From contig BTPG01000004.1 of the NCBI GenBank assembly GCA_036245525.1, positions 162,498,574-162,562,573 on the forward strand: a stretch of DNA of 64,000 nt, written 5' to 3'. A program made the translations under genes and the position numbers. The notes under the pieces were generated by a model. That model was not told the origin of the DNA and ran no database searches. It saw only the letters and a list, made by a program, of their open reading frames with translations. Shown here piece by piece: positions 14,995 through 25,341 of this stretch. This DNA comes from Semisulcospira habei (Eukaryota; Mollusca; Gastropoda; Semisulcospiridae). How positions within the stretch are numbered: position 1 is the first letter of the stretch; every line of letters begins with the position of its first letter.

Positions 14995-15377
14995 TTTCTA
15001 GAGTACTGCGTCGATGCCGATTGGTGACGAAGTTGCTGCTTTTACGTCACCGTTACTGTCTGATTTTCTCCTGGGGGCGGGTGCACAACAACCTTCTAAC
15101 TCTTAAAACAGTTTTGAAATTGAAAATTTACAATCGTTTTGTAAAAATCGTGTTTATCGCATTTATATGCGATAGAAATTTAAAATCGTCTTTAAAAATC
15201 GTGCTTAGTGCACTTAGATGCGGTGCACGGACGTTTTAACACTGTTTTATCGACGATTTTCGCTTGTAGCTTTAGAAGTGCTCGGAGCTATTCTAAACGC
15301 GCTAAAACACATTTAAAACTGAATGGACGCTGAATGGGCGCCATTTTGAATCAGCCGCTTAATTGAATTCGACATCA
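14995..15377. repeat. Repeat R fragment, then unclassified DNA
   Basis: 14995-15085 matches repeat R (TCTAGAGTACTGCGTC, GTTGCTGCTTTTACGTCACCG, CTGTCTGATTTTCTC). The rest to 15377 is AT-rich, with repeated AAATCGT words, and shows no gene. Confidence 0.6.
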
Positions 15378-15459
15378 GCGACCGGTCAACACGGATGCAA
15401 CTTGAACGGAATTACTGCCAGTTGTGTGATAAATACGAATAGCATCAATGAAACTTGAC
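15378..15459. repeat. Fragment of transposon A right end
   Basis: GCGACCGGTCAACACGGATG through CAATGAAACTTGAC is nearly identical to A1 10741-10822 and related to A2 near 22900-22980. It then switches abruptly to repeat C. Confidence 0.75.
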
Positions 15460-15860
15460 CTCATTTCGCTGCTCGTGCTATTATTATTCTTCACAATAGT
15501 TATTCTACGCCAGACCACAGAGCTTATGAACGGCAAGAATCGCCGTGTGTCCGTCTTTATTTATGTGTTTAAGTATGTGTGGATCAAAGGGTGGGTTAAA
15601 ATAGAAGGAGATGGATTCCTGTCGCTATCGACACGAGCCCACAGAGTGTACTAACGACGGGAAGCGCCGTGTCGTGTTACCGTCTTTATTTGTGTGCGCC
15701 GACGTGTGTGTTGATTAGAGGTTGGCTTAGAGAGGAAGGAAATGGCTTAGCATTATAAGCCTAAAAATATGAACAACTCTGAATGTTCCTAATATAAACG
15801 CATCTGAGATCCAAACTTTGGGATGAAATCCTCATCTTGATTTACGTCACTACAGAACCT
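15460..15860 (+). repeat. Interspersed repeat C, plus copy
   Basis: Matches the reverse complement of 37245-37650 over about 340 bp. Shared landmarks are CCAGACCACAGAGCTTA, GCGCCGTGT, CGTCTTTATTTGTGTGCGCC, AAATATGAACAACTCT and TTTGGGATGAAATCCTCATC. A third short piece lies at 39290-39352. Non-coding, unknown class. Confidence 0.75.
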
Positions 15861-15994
15861 TCAAGTTTGGGCGATCGAACCGACATTACGCGTCGACTAA
15901 AGTTACATGTTACTACATGTGCTGCATACTTGTAGTAATAGCCTTATTCTGCTACAGATCGACCTGTTTTTGTTTTTTTTTGTTGGGTGAAATG

Positions 15995-16140
15995 TCATTC
16001 AGATACACAAACCAAGGGGAATCACTCAGCGCTGGACAGACAAACAGTTAGATCCCCTGCCTCCGCCTTATCAGGCACCCAATCGCCAGCCCACAGAGAA
16101 ATACGCAGGTATAGAACAAGACGATCATCTACATTCTGTA
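15995..16140 (+). repeat. Half copy of the 16.8-kb palindrome
   Basis: ACCAAGGGGAATCACTCAGC through AAGACGATCATCTACATTC corresponds to one arm of the palindrome at 16793-17087. It lacks the second arm. Confidence 0.85.
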
Positions 16141-16792
16141 CTTACTTACGGCATTTGGTCTGCTAACTTGGATCGTAGATCTGTCAGTTGTGTGTGACGC
16201 ATTCATGCTTTAAATTGGATCGTAGATTAGATCTGTCAGCTGTGTGTTAAGATTGCATTACGCTGACCCCGTATGACTGTGAGAGTGATTGAGAGACGCC
16301 TCATTGATGTGAACAGACTAATACTAGCAGAAGTTTTCAGGGGAGGGGGGTGGGGGGGGGGGGGAGAGAGAGAGAGAGAGAGAGAGGTTTTAAGATAGAC
16401 AAGAAAAGTGTGCTGACTGCCTGCGCGATAATTTCTTTTAGAGAATCAGTAGTGGGATCAGACTATAAACACATAAAAACTTATATTACCATCGGAAAGA
16501 GCGCATAAAAATGTTTGGTCTTGCAAAATTTCAAAGCTCTACCTTTTATATTTTATTAAAAATCACAACTTGATTTGGCGAAATGAGACGATTTGCGCTT
16601 GCCATAAAATGCTAAATTTAGGGTCGAATAACTACATAATTTCTTAACTGACAATATCCCCATTTGCTGTAATGATTAAACCCAATACCTAGTTTGTGCT
16701 GAATATTTTACAGCTCTAATAATGGTATATTTTAGAAGATATGCCATCCTGTAAATGCTCACAAACCAGATAGGTGAGGCTAGCGCTGGTAC
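16141..16792. other. No supported gene
   Basis: Unclassified AT-rich DNA with a G-run followed by (GA)n at about 16342-16388. Confidence 0.6.
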
Positions 16793-17087
16793 AATTGTAC
16801 ACATACCAAGGAGAATTACTCAGCGCTGGACAAACAGTTGGATCCCCTGCCCCCGCCTATCGCTAGGCACCCAATCGCCAGCCCACAGAGAAATATGCAG
16901 GTATAAAACAAGACGATCATCTACATCCTCTAAAGATGTAGATCATCCTCATCTTGATGATCGTCTTGTTCTATACCTGCACGGTATTTCTCTGTGGGCT
17001 GGCGATTGGGTGCCTGATAGGCGGGGGCAGGGGATCTAACTGTTTGTCTGTCCAGCGCTGATTATTCCCCTTGGTATGTGTACATCC
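16793..17087. repeat. ~295-bp near-perfect palindrome (foldback element)
   Basis: The left arm (TGTACACATACCAAGGAG...GATCATCTACATC) is repeated inverted in the right arm, with a spacer of about 10 bp near 16932. The arms share AGCGCTGGACA, AGGCACCCAATCGCCAGCCC and ACAAGACGATCATC. (TA)n starts about 15 bp after it. Confidence 0.9.
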
Positions 17088-17097
17088 TAAAAAAAAA

Positions 17098-17235
<138 letters not shown>

Positions 17236-17339
17236 TTAATTAACGTCGAATAGCGCGCTTTACTATGCTAGCAGACTTCACTCGCGCTCTTTCCGTGAAG
17301 CCCGCGTTGCTTTCTTGCCGGACCCCGACTAAAGGGGCG

Positions 17340-17465
17340 GAGCCAAATGCAAATTTAGCCAATGCCGCACAGTGAGCTCTGTAAGGGGCACAGTACATAC
17401 GCGTCATTGGTTTGAAAAAGTCACTTATCATGACGGAATTTTACTTTATACGTAATTGTCTATCT
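17340..17465 (+). repeat. Repeat B, left half interrupted by A2
   Basis: CAGTGAGCTCTGTAAGGGGC, ACATACGCGTCATTGGTTTG and what follows match the middle of repeat B and stop at the A2 end. The missing right half continues at 23188. Confidence 0.7.
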
Positions 17466-17991
17466 ATGGACCTCATCGGTTCGCGCATTTTCAGCCAATC
17501 AGAAAATAGAAAAAAATTGCCGCAGCGGGTCCTGTTGCTGGGTCTCACAAGCTTTCCCGTAACTACGCAAGGAAATGGCGAAGTGCGATACTGTTTGTGC
17601 GTATACACTTCACTGAAATGGTTAGGCATTGCCATTGGGGTACCTGCAATCGGGACGAAAGGTACCTTGAAACTATCAAGGAAAAGCTTCTGGCTTTTTT
17701 TCCTCCCAAAACCAACGCGATGGGCTGAATAAAAACTTGCTGCAGACCGCACACTGATCTCAACATCGGGATACTACCCCCCTAGAGGACAAGAGCAAAC
17801 GCAGAGTTGTTTGTATGCGGTAAGTGTCATTTTTTTTTTATTAGTTCTGAAAATGGTGACAATTCACTTGCGGAAGTGGTACATAATTCAGCGATCGAGT
17901 TATCACGGCCGGAGCGTACTGTACTGCTCAATAATATGCAAGCACTCGCTATCACGCAGTACCGTTACACTAATCTGCACACTTGGAATGA

Positions 17992-17992
<1 letters not shown>

Positions 17993-18080
<88 letters not shown>
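17993..18080. repeat. (TG)n microsatellite in A2
   Basis: Pure (TG)n with one interruption near its end, at the same place as the tract at 10405-10518 in A1. Confidence 0.95.
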
Positions 18081-18082
<2 letters not shown>

Positions 18083-18280
18083 TGTGTGTGTTTTAAATAT
18101 GGAATTAACTTTCCAGAAGCACCATAACCAAAGGGTTATGCTCTTACGTTTCTTCAGTCTGCACTCTCTCTCTCTCTCATTGTAACAAATCAAGACAAAC
18201 AGAAATAGACACATCAATCCTACAATAACACATTTCATAAGATCTCTTTATGATGAGTATATATATATTCATGCAACGTT

Positions 18281-19855
18281 TTTCTGCGACTTTTTCTATG
18301 ATAAGATCAGACATAACCTCGACGAACTGGATAAGCTTAGTTTGTCTATTGTTTTGTCGCCGTCACCTTGTTTCGGTCTTTCGCACGTTTTGAGCCAATT
18401 ACAGAGGCGACTATTCTCGACATTTTAAAAAAGACGCATCCCAAGACACGTGAAAGAGATCCCATACCCACGTCTCTTCTGTACCAACACATTGATCTGC
18501 TGACTGGTCCGAGAAGGTTGTTTTATCTCAGATGTTGAAGTACCTCCAAGAAAATTCTCTTCTACATCCCTTCCAGTCTGCATACTTAACTGGCCGCTCC
18601 ACTGAAACTGCCCTGATTAGAATCTTAAACGATCTCCTTTGCGCTGCTGATAATAATGAGCTGTCTGTCCTGACTCTCCTCGATCTGTCCGCAGCCTTTG
18701 ATACTATCGATCGCTCCATTCTTCTGTCTCGTCTTCACTTTGACTACGGCTTCTCTGACCGTGCTTTACTCTGAATGGAGTCATACCTCACAAACCGGCG
18801 TCTAGTTGTCCCTGTCAAGGGTTGTCACTCTGCCCCAACCCCACTATTTTTCGGAGTGCCCCAAGGTTCTGTGCTCGTGCCGATTTTCTTCATTCTGTAT
18901 ATGCAGCCGTTAGCTACTATTTTTTCAAAGTACTGTGTTAGACATCATATGTTCGCTGGTGACACACAGTTGCACGATTCTGATCCCGTCCCTGAAGCTG
19001 GTCGTTTAATTTCCAACTTGGAAAACTTTTTGACAGAAGTTAAGGACTGGATGATTATAAATAAACTCCAGCTAAATGATGGTAAAACAGAGTCCATGCT
19101 TATCACAGCTGGTGTGCGTCGTTCGCAGTTGTCCTGTCTTCCCAGTCACATCTCTGTCTGTCAAAATCAAATCACTTTATTTGACAGTGTCAAATACCTA
19201 GTTGTTTTCATTGATAGAGACCTCAAAATGGATAAGTATGTTAGTCATATGTGCAGATCAGCATTTATTGAACTTCGGCGCATTAGCAGTGTTAGACAGT
19301 ATCTGACGCCCGAAGCAACTGCAATCCTTGCCTCCTCCTTTGTTTTATCACGGTTAGACTACTGTAACTCCCTCCTTTTACGGCCTGCCTAAACCCCAGC
19401 TAGATAAACTGCAGAGAGTGCAAAACAGTGCTGCCCGTTTAGTTCTGCGCGTGCGTAAGCGTGACCATATCCGCCCCGCTCTTGAAAAACTCCCCTGGCT
19501 GCCCGTACAAGAACGCATTCTGTATAAACTGACCTGCATGTGCTTCAACTCTATCAGCCTGACTTCTCCTGCTTATATCTCTGACTTACTCCATCTGTAT
19601 ACTCCATCTCGCACCCCCCCCCCCCCCCACTCTTCCTCTGACACATGTAAATTTCGCCTACTCGATTTCAAATGTAAAACACGTGGCGGTCGTGCCTTCT
19701 CCCATCATATCTTGGCCCCGCCACTTGGAACAGCCTCCCCGCCCCTGTCCGTAACTGTGAAACGCTCTCCTCATTTAAATCACTTCTCAACACCCACCTC
19801 TACAACGCTGCCTTTCACTAGTGCCTTTCAACCATGCACAATTCATCACCACTGT

Positions 19856-19915
<60 letters not shown>

Positions 19916-19922
19916 CGTATGT

Positions 19923-19999
<77 letters not shown>

Positions 20000-20088
20000 G
20001 CTGTTGGCCTTCCATTGTATCAGCGCTTAGAGCTACTTTTAGAATAAGCGCTTAACAAATTTCCTTTATTATTATTATTATTATTTTC
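18281..20088 (+). pseudogene. L2/CR1-like LINE, copy 2, dead, nested in A2
   Basis: The first part (18281-18530) encodes the linker before RT, including FEPITEATI and RDPIPTSLLYQHIDLL. It then jumps straight to FQSAYLTGRSTETAL at about 18570, so the first RT motifs are deleted. DLSAAFDTIDRSI and GVPQGSVL are visible. The catalytic YADD box reads FAGD, replacing a metal-binding Asp. A TGA lies at 18772-18774, and a one-base shift near 19378 moves the LPKPQLDKLQRV segment to another frame. The 3' UTR has two (TG)n blocks (19859-19911, 19930-19997), a GCGCTTA motif and an (ATT)n tail. A1 shows the uninterrupted site (GCAACGTTTTACTTCTCAGC). Confidence 0.85.
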
Positions 20089-20484
20089 TTCTCAGCATTT
20101 TTGGGATGTTGAACCCAGTGAAGTGCACCCCTACTCAGTTCCAGCAGACGAGTCGCCTGTCTACAAATCCCGACTGCTCACAACAGGGGGCAGTACAGAT
20201 TCTGTAAAATCTTCGGAAGAAGATCAAGTCTTGCAAACATACACCTGACACTGTAGCTGGCAAGTGTGGGGCAGCAAAACAATCAAGTAAGTATATCTTT
20301 GTGTATATAAGCTGACAATAAAAGCAGAGGTGCATACCTAATATTACGCTTACACTCTGTGATGACATTTCACTTTCCAAGTAAGGCTTTCATTGTTTTC
20401 TGTAGAAAGCTGACAGAGTGTGAAACAGTGATGCCATGAATGGAATGACTGTTGCGATTTGCGATACATTTACATCCCTTTGGG

Positions 20485-21375
20485 TGAAAACAATAACCTG
20501 TGATATTTAGCTGGCCTTGCACCTGTGTGTAGGCAGAAATGTGATTTTTTTCAGTCCCACGCTGGTGTTGTCAGCTAATTTCACACAAAATCCTGGTAAC
20601 TGACATGCCTCGAGTATGGTGTAATTTCTGGATGCGGGTGGGCATTGAGTTGCTCCTAGAAATAGAAACTGTGGATTAACCACAACTGTACAGGTGTCTG
20701 TCAGGAAGTACTTCCAAATATTTACTCTACGCAGTGTCCTCATGTCGTTTGCATAAAATGTGGCTGTAGCTGAAGAAAAACGTGTGTGAAAAGATTTTGT
20801 CAAGACATTGTCAGAAACGTTTACTTTTCTATTTAGATCTGTGTGGAAGTTTCATGTTGCAAGTTTCTGGGGTTTTGTTGTTGGTGGGTTTTTCCCCCTC
20901 TACCTGTGAGTAGAACTGGGCAAAAACAACCTGTGACATTTAGCTGGCCTTTTACCTGTGTGTAGCAGAAATGTGATTTCTTCAGTCCCACGCTGGTGTT
21001 GTCAGCTAATTCCACACAAAATCCTGGGAACTGGCATGTCTCGTGTATGGTGGAATTTCTGGATGCAGATGCTTTGACTTCAATTATGCCTGTCTGGCCA
21101 CTGTCGCACACTTTGAGTTGCTCCTAGAAATAGAAACTGTGGATTAACCACAATGCTGCGCTTGTGCGGGTGTCTGTCAGGAATTACTTATAAATATTTA
21201 CTCTTGGCGGTGTCCTCATGTCGTTTACATAAAATGTGGCTGCAGCTGCGAAAAAAGTGTGTGAAAAGATTCTGTCAAGACATTTGTCAAAAACGTTTGC
21301 TTTTCTATTTAGATCTCTGTGGAAGTTTGATGTTGCGATTTTTTTTTCCTCTCTACCCGGTGATTAGAACTGGTC
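20485..21375. repeat. Tandem duplication (~440 bp) with exon-like cassette
   Basis: About 20488-20925 is repeated at about 20926-21375. Both copies keep the same order of motifs: CCTGTGAYATTTAGCTGGCC, CAGTCCCACGCTGGTG, TTGCTCCTAGAAATAGAAAC, CATAAAATGTGGCTG and TTTCTATTTAGATC. The first copy lacks 35 bp inside the exon-like part. Confidence 0.85.
20956..21123 (-). CDS. Candidate exon, cysteine-bearing, inside A2
   Basis: On the minus strand a 168-nt open segment (56 codons, both ends phase 0) follows a good acceptor (TTTCTATTTCTAG) and precedes a fair donor (CACAG|GTAAAAG). It begins EQLKVCDSGQTG, has four cysteines and two possible N-glycosylation sites (NST, NTS), and ends ..HFCYTQ. The look is extracellular, but I do not recognise the family. 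The duplicate at 20523-20655 keeps both splice sites but is frame-shifted by a 35-nt loss. It could be a host exon captured by the transposon or part of a decayed transposon gene. Confidence 0.35.
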
Positions 21376-21697
21376 AGTTCTCTGTTCTTTCCTCATGTTT
21401 CTCAGGATTTGGACACTAACTGGTCAAGCGAAGGCGATCTAATTATTGTGGGAGATCAACTGGGGACCTCATTGTGACACACATGTCAGCGGCCCTGTTG
21501 ATTCCCTGGCACTGGCTCTCTTTTCAGTCTCCTGGTCTGTGGGCAAATATTGAATGGAGCTATAGAAATGCGTTTGACGTTTTAAGTTAATCATATACAT
21601 GTACTCTTTATAATTTTTGTAATTTCTCTTTTAGGGATTTCATCATTAGATTACCTGACCATGGCTGCAGAGTGCAAAGTCTGAAATAGCAAGCTAG

Positions 21698-22018
21698 AAG
21701 ATAAAGATAGACCTGCTGGAGAAGGAGATCAGATCAAGGCTGAATGATCCAATCTCAAGGCTGCAAAGAACTAAAGGTGTGCAGACGCAACCAACAGAAG
21801 AAGAAGTATTTGGAGTGGAGTTTGTGAGAAAAAAGGAGAGACAACTATACAACCTGTGCCAGTTCTACACTGAGTTAACATATTATGTTTGGGTTTTGGC
21901 TTTGTTGTCATTTTTGTTGCCAAATTGTCAATCTTTTAAGCACAAGTATAGTGAAAAAGGGCAGACTTTCAGCACCTACAGCCACACGATAGACTGTTTC
22001 TCACTCTTTGCTGATTGA
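21698..22018 (+). pseudogene. Transposase-like remnant in A2
   Basis: Open for 106 codons after an in-frame TAG at 21695. The N-terminal part (KIDLLEKEIRSRL) is coiled-coil-like. YNLCQFYTELTYYVW and LSFLLPN resemble the segment just before the catalytic core in THAP/DDE transposases of the PIF/ISL2EU type, which often read CxFYTGLxSY...FL. The catalytic region is missing. AATAAA lies at about 22039, shortly after the stop. No start codon is convincing. The family call rests on one short motif. Confidence 0.35.
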
Positions 22019-22439
22019 GAAATTTTGAAGACTTCATAATAAAGTGTAAACGAGTCATTTAAATCTAGTATTTCTGTGCTATCAAATTGTAAGTATTAAT
22101 GTGAATCAGGCATTTATGACCTGGACCATTATTTCTCCTTGTGTTGTGTTTTGACATGTAAACCACTCATATTCCAGAATAAAATATTATGTACCAATTG
22201 ATAATAGTTTTTATTTATTTTAGGTAATGCTTACTTCTTGCTTGTGTTGATGTGGCCTTTTCGTCCGCTTCTCCGATGGCCTGGCTAGCACACCATGGTT
22301 TTATTATTGGGACAGATCTTGGTGCCTTTTGATATTGCTGCTCCCCAGGCTTGTGGCATTCCGCTGCAGCTAGTTCGATTAGCTGCCTTGAAATACTGAA
22401 GAGTGCCCATTCATATCATACATGCATGGTTATTTATTA

Positions 22440-22445
<6 letters not shown>

Positions 22446-22527
<82 letters not shown>

Positions 22528-22568
22528 TCTTCTTCTTCTTCTTCTTCTTCTTCTCCTCTCCTTCTCTC

Positions 22569-22624
<56 letters not shown>
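22446..22624. repeat. Compound (CT)n-(TTC)n-(CA)n microsatellite
   Basis: (CT)n to about 22524, (TTC)n to about 22555, then a short CT-rich link and (CA)n from about 22574. Confidence 0.95.
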
Positions 22625-22626
<2 letters not shown>

Positions 22627-23187
22627 TGTTATTTGTGAGTGAAAGTAATCAGCGCAGCCTGACACTGTGAACACAGCCAGCAATAGAGAGCGCTGAGCAG
22701 CACTGCCATCCTGCTACGATGAGATAAGATGGACTAAAATGGCTCGGACAAGTGTGCTTTTTTTTTTTTTAATTTAAAGCAACAACAATAACAAAAACAT
22801 ATACCCGGCTCTGCAGACACTGATAGCGTCTGTGACCTGTGCTTGCTGATGCTCATTTTCCACGTATAGTTTGTGTGGATCGGCGCGTTCTTGTGGATCT
22901 GCGACCGGTCAACACGGATGCAACTTGAACTGAATCACTACCAGTTGTGTGATAAATACTAACAGCATCAATAACACTTGACGCAAACTTGCTTTGCCTC
23001 GATTTAGGGCCGTTTTTGACATAGCTTTGTATCCTGGCATAAATGTAGGCTTGTAGAATTTGCAACGCATTCAGTCGAATCACGCGCGCTACCGTCCGCC
23101 ATATTGTCCAAGGGACAGGAAAGCTTGTGGGACCTAGCAACAATTGCTAGGGGGCGTGGCTTTTGTGGCGCGCTCGGTGAGGTCCAT

Positions 23188-23300
23188 GCGTATCACTTTG
23201 GCTACTAGATTTGAGAACGCTAGTGACAACTAGAATTTCACGTTACAATTTCAATCCTACTATGATTTGTATGAAGTCAGGCTGACTTTACTACTTTAGT
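23188..23300 (+). repeat. Repeat B, right half after A2
   Basis: TATCACTTTGGCTACTAGAT through GTATGAAGTCAGGCTGACTT matches the right half of repeat B (11880-11970, 63510-63600). Confidence 0.7.
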
Positions 23301-23671
23301 TGTCAGAGGTTAATTAATGCTTGTCCGCCTGTAAATAAAAGAAACTTAACAATGAACCCAGACCGGAAGAACTTCGACTAGGATTTCAGAGCAGAAAGGG
23401 ACTTGTCTGTTTGATTCTACAACTTGGTGTTGCTGTCAATATTGTGTCTATAAAAACTGCACTGGCTGCCAAATACTGCACTAAAACAGCTATTTCTGGT
23501 ATGGTCAAGGTCCTACATTACAGCGGCAGTGACTGGAACCAGCAAAATCTTCATTGGGCAGGGCCATGCTAGTTCCCACAAGGCCAAGGTCACAGACGCA
23601 CTAATAGGAGCAGGGTATCAACGTCCACGTCTGGGATCATCTAGGCCGGATCTTGCCCCCATGACTTTAGC

Positions 23672-23750
<79 letters not shown>

Positions 23751-24186
23751 CACCATTAACGATGGAGTGGCTGGTAAGACAGAATGTACTGTTAACCAGG
23801 GTACAGGGTCTTTCAAAAGCGATGTTTCAAAACAAAGCACTATACCTGCTTCTCTTCATATTTAGGCAGCTAGATCGAGCTTTGTATTGATAGTGGAGGG
23901 ACGTACTTGGGAGGCATGTAGGGGTTTGGAAGCGGTATGTTCAGTTACTTGTCAGTGTACTTTGGGGCTCCCCACATAGCATGACCTTCAATGTCAATTT
24001 CAGTTTCTTATTAATCTCATAAAATCCCAGTAAAGAAATGATAGCCACCAAATCAATGCGATCACATACATGAAGCTGATTACGTCGTAGGTTTCTGCCA
24101 TCGACTACACACACACGCACACACACCCCGGGTCCCGGCAAGTGATGTCTGTAAGAAGCCACGGAAAAGCATGTAACTTTACTCAC
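23301..24186. other. No supported gene; (ATT)n tract
   Basis: An ~80-bp (ATT)n tract lies at 23671-23750, possibly an old LINE tail, though nothing upstream is recognisable as LINE coding. The rest is unclassified. Confidence 0.6.
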
Positions 24187-24329
24187 GAATCCTACAGATT
24201 CCACAGTTGTGAACACTGTGGGTCTTGGCAAACAGAAGCCATACCGGCAGCTAACGCTGTTTTCTGCCTGACAATCACAAGACGGTGCTTTCAGTTTTTT
24301 CTTCTCCAGCTTTAGCCAGACCCTACTGT
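24187..24329 (-). CDS. Candidate host exon, cysteine-bearing
   Basis: A 143-nt minus-strand segment is open in one frame between an acceptor (GCATCTTGCAG) and a strong donor (ATTC|GTGAGTAAAG). The peptide includes RVWLKLEKKKLKAPSCDCQ and CRYGFCLPRPTVFTT, a Cys-rich extracellular style. The family is not recognised. A C..GFC pattern also appears in the A2 exon (CQFPGFC), so the two might be related, but that is weak. Flanking exons were not found, so this could be one exon of a long-intron gene or a chance frame. Confidence 0.35.
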
Positions 24330-24442
24330 CTGCAAGATGCATAGATTGTGTGGAGCCCCTGCAGCCTCCAGGCTGCCTACTCATGAGAACCTACGCATCT
24401 TGCTGCGTGATCATGTTGAGAGGTTACATTTATATCCTCAGT

Positions 24443-24507
24443 GGAATCAGTTAGTTAGTTATTTGGGTTTAACGCCGAGCAGGCAACTAAGGCCATCTCA
24501 CGGCGGT
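24443..24507 (-). mobile_element. 3' tail scrap of a Nimb/I-like LINE or dependent SINE
   Basis: TTTAACGCCGAGCAGGCAAC and TAAGGCCATCTCACGGCGG are the complement of the 3' end of the LINE at 24870-30383 (about 30325-30375). An (ACTA)n-like tail, TTAGTTAGTTA, lies on the left. Confidence 0.65.
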
Positions 24508-24562
24508 CAGTGGAATCAGGTTAAAGTTGCATTCTCTAGGCGGATTTTTAAGTGCTCACCAA

Positions 24563-24618
24563 TTAACTCATTCAAGACGGGCCGCGTATCCGGAGCAGTC
24601 ACGTCTCGAATGAGTTAA
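24563..24618. repeat. TTAA-ended palindromic mini-element
   Basis: TTAACTCATTCAAGACG and CGTCTCGAATGAGTTAA form imperfect inverted ends around a ~20-bp centre. TTAA at each end is the target duplication expected of piggyBac-type elements. Related ends occur at 36590, 52076 and 60451. Confidence 0.7.
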
Positions 24619-25341
24619 ACGAGTTCCAAGTGTTGTTAACTTGCACTTTACTACCTGTCTTATCACAAATCATGTGAGTAAGGACACGTAACACAGGTGT
24701 CGTCCCCGATAGTAAAAGGTCTCCGAGCACATCCGTTTTCTGTTTAATTTGTCAGTACCCAGCTTAGATTTTGTCACGTTGTTCATATTATTCGCAAGTT
24801 CTTCATCAATGTCTGGGCCCATATAGCCCACTCGGCACCGGCCTCCACGTGGCGTAGGTGGGTAGTCCCCTGTCACTGACTGAGTGGGCTAGCAGAGGGG
24901 TGCCATCCTTGTCCAGGATTAGGACTTGATGTCAGCAGATATGTTGTTCAGTCTTTTTCACTGGTCCGGTTTTTAAGGAGCTGTGCTAACCCAGATCCTA
25001 CCATGTTGGATTGGTCCTTCAAAATGCTCGTGAGTTTTTGGTCCTTTAGATCCCAAGTGTTTGCCGTGCTTGGAGACCCGTGTCGGGGGAGAAGAAGATC
25101 CTGGTGGCTGAGGTTCCCTTTGGGTTGCGGCTCACTGGTGCCAACACTCCACTTTGGCCTTGACTTCTACCTAAACGGGAGGCTAGTCGTACCGGCCTAG
25201 TCAATCGGCTCTTTTCACGTTGAGCCCTATCCCACTGTTGACATGCGGGTTGCTATACGGAGCACCATGCTATAACCTCTGCTGCTGATTAGGTGCTTTA
25301 CGCCAGTATTCCCCTGCATTCAACAGTGTGATAGAAGGCGG

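Larger units (their letters stand above)
17466..23187. mobile_element. TIR transposon A2, 5.7 kb, composite
   Basis: Ends are ATGGACCTCATCGG and CTCGGTGAGGTCCAT. Repeat B is split between 17465 and 23188 at matching positions, which supports one insertion. In order, A2 holds the left arm shared with A1, (TG)n, a later L2 insertion (18281-20088), a possible exon starting after TTCTTCTCAG at about 20096, a duplicated exon-like cassette (20485-21375), a transposase-like remnant (21698-22018), a compound microsatellite and the right arm shared with A1. The FYTEL..Y and FLLP pattern of the remnant resembles DDE transposases of the PIF/ISL2EU type. That class is a guess. Confidence 0.65.

Noticed and set aside
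23671..23750. (ATT)n as the tail of a third L2 copy
   Set aside because: The GCGCT.. motif that precedes the tail in the other two copies is absent, and no RT coding is upstream.
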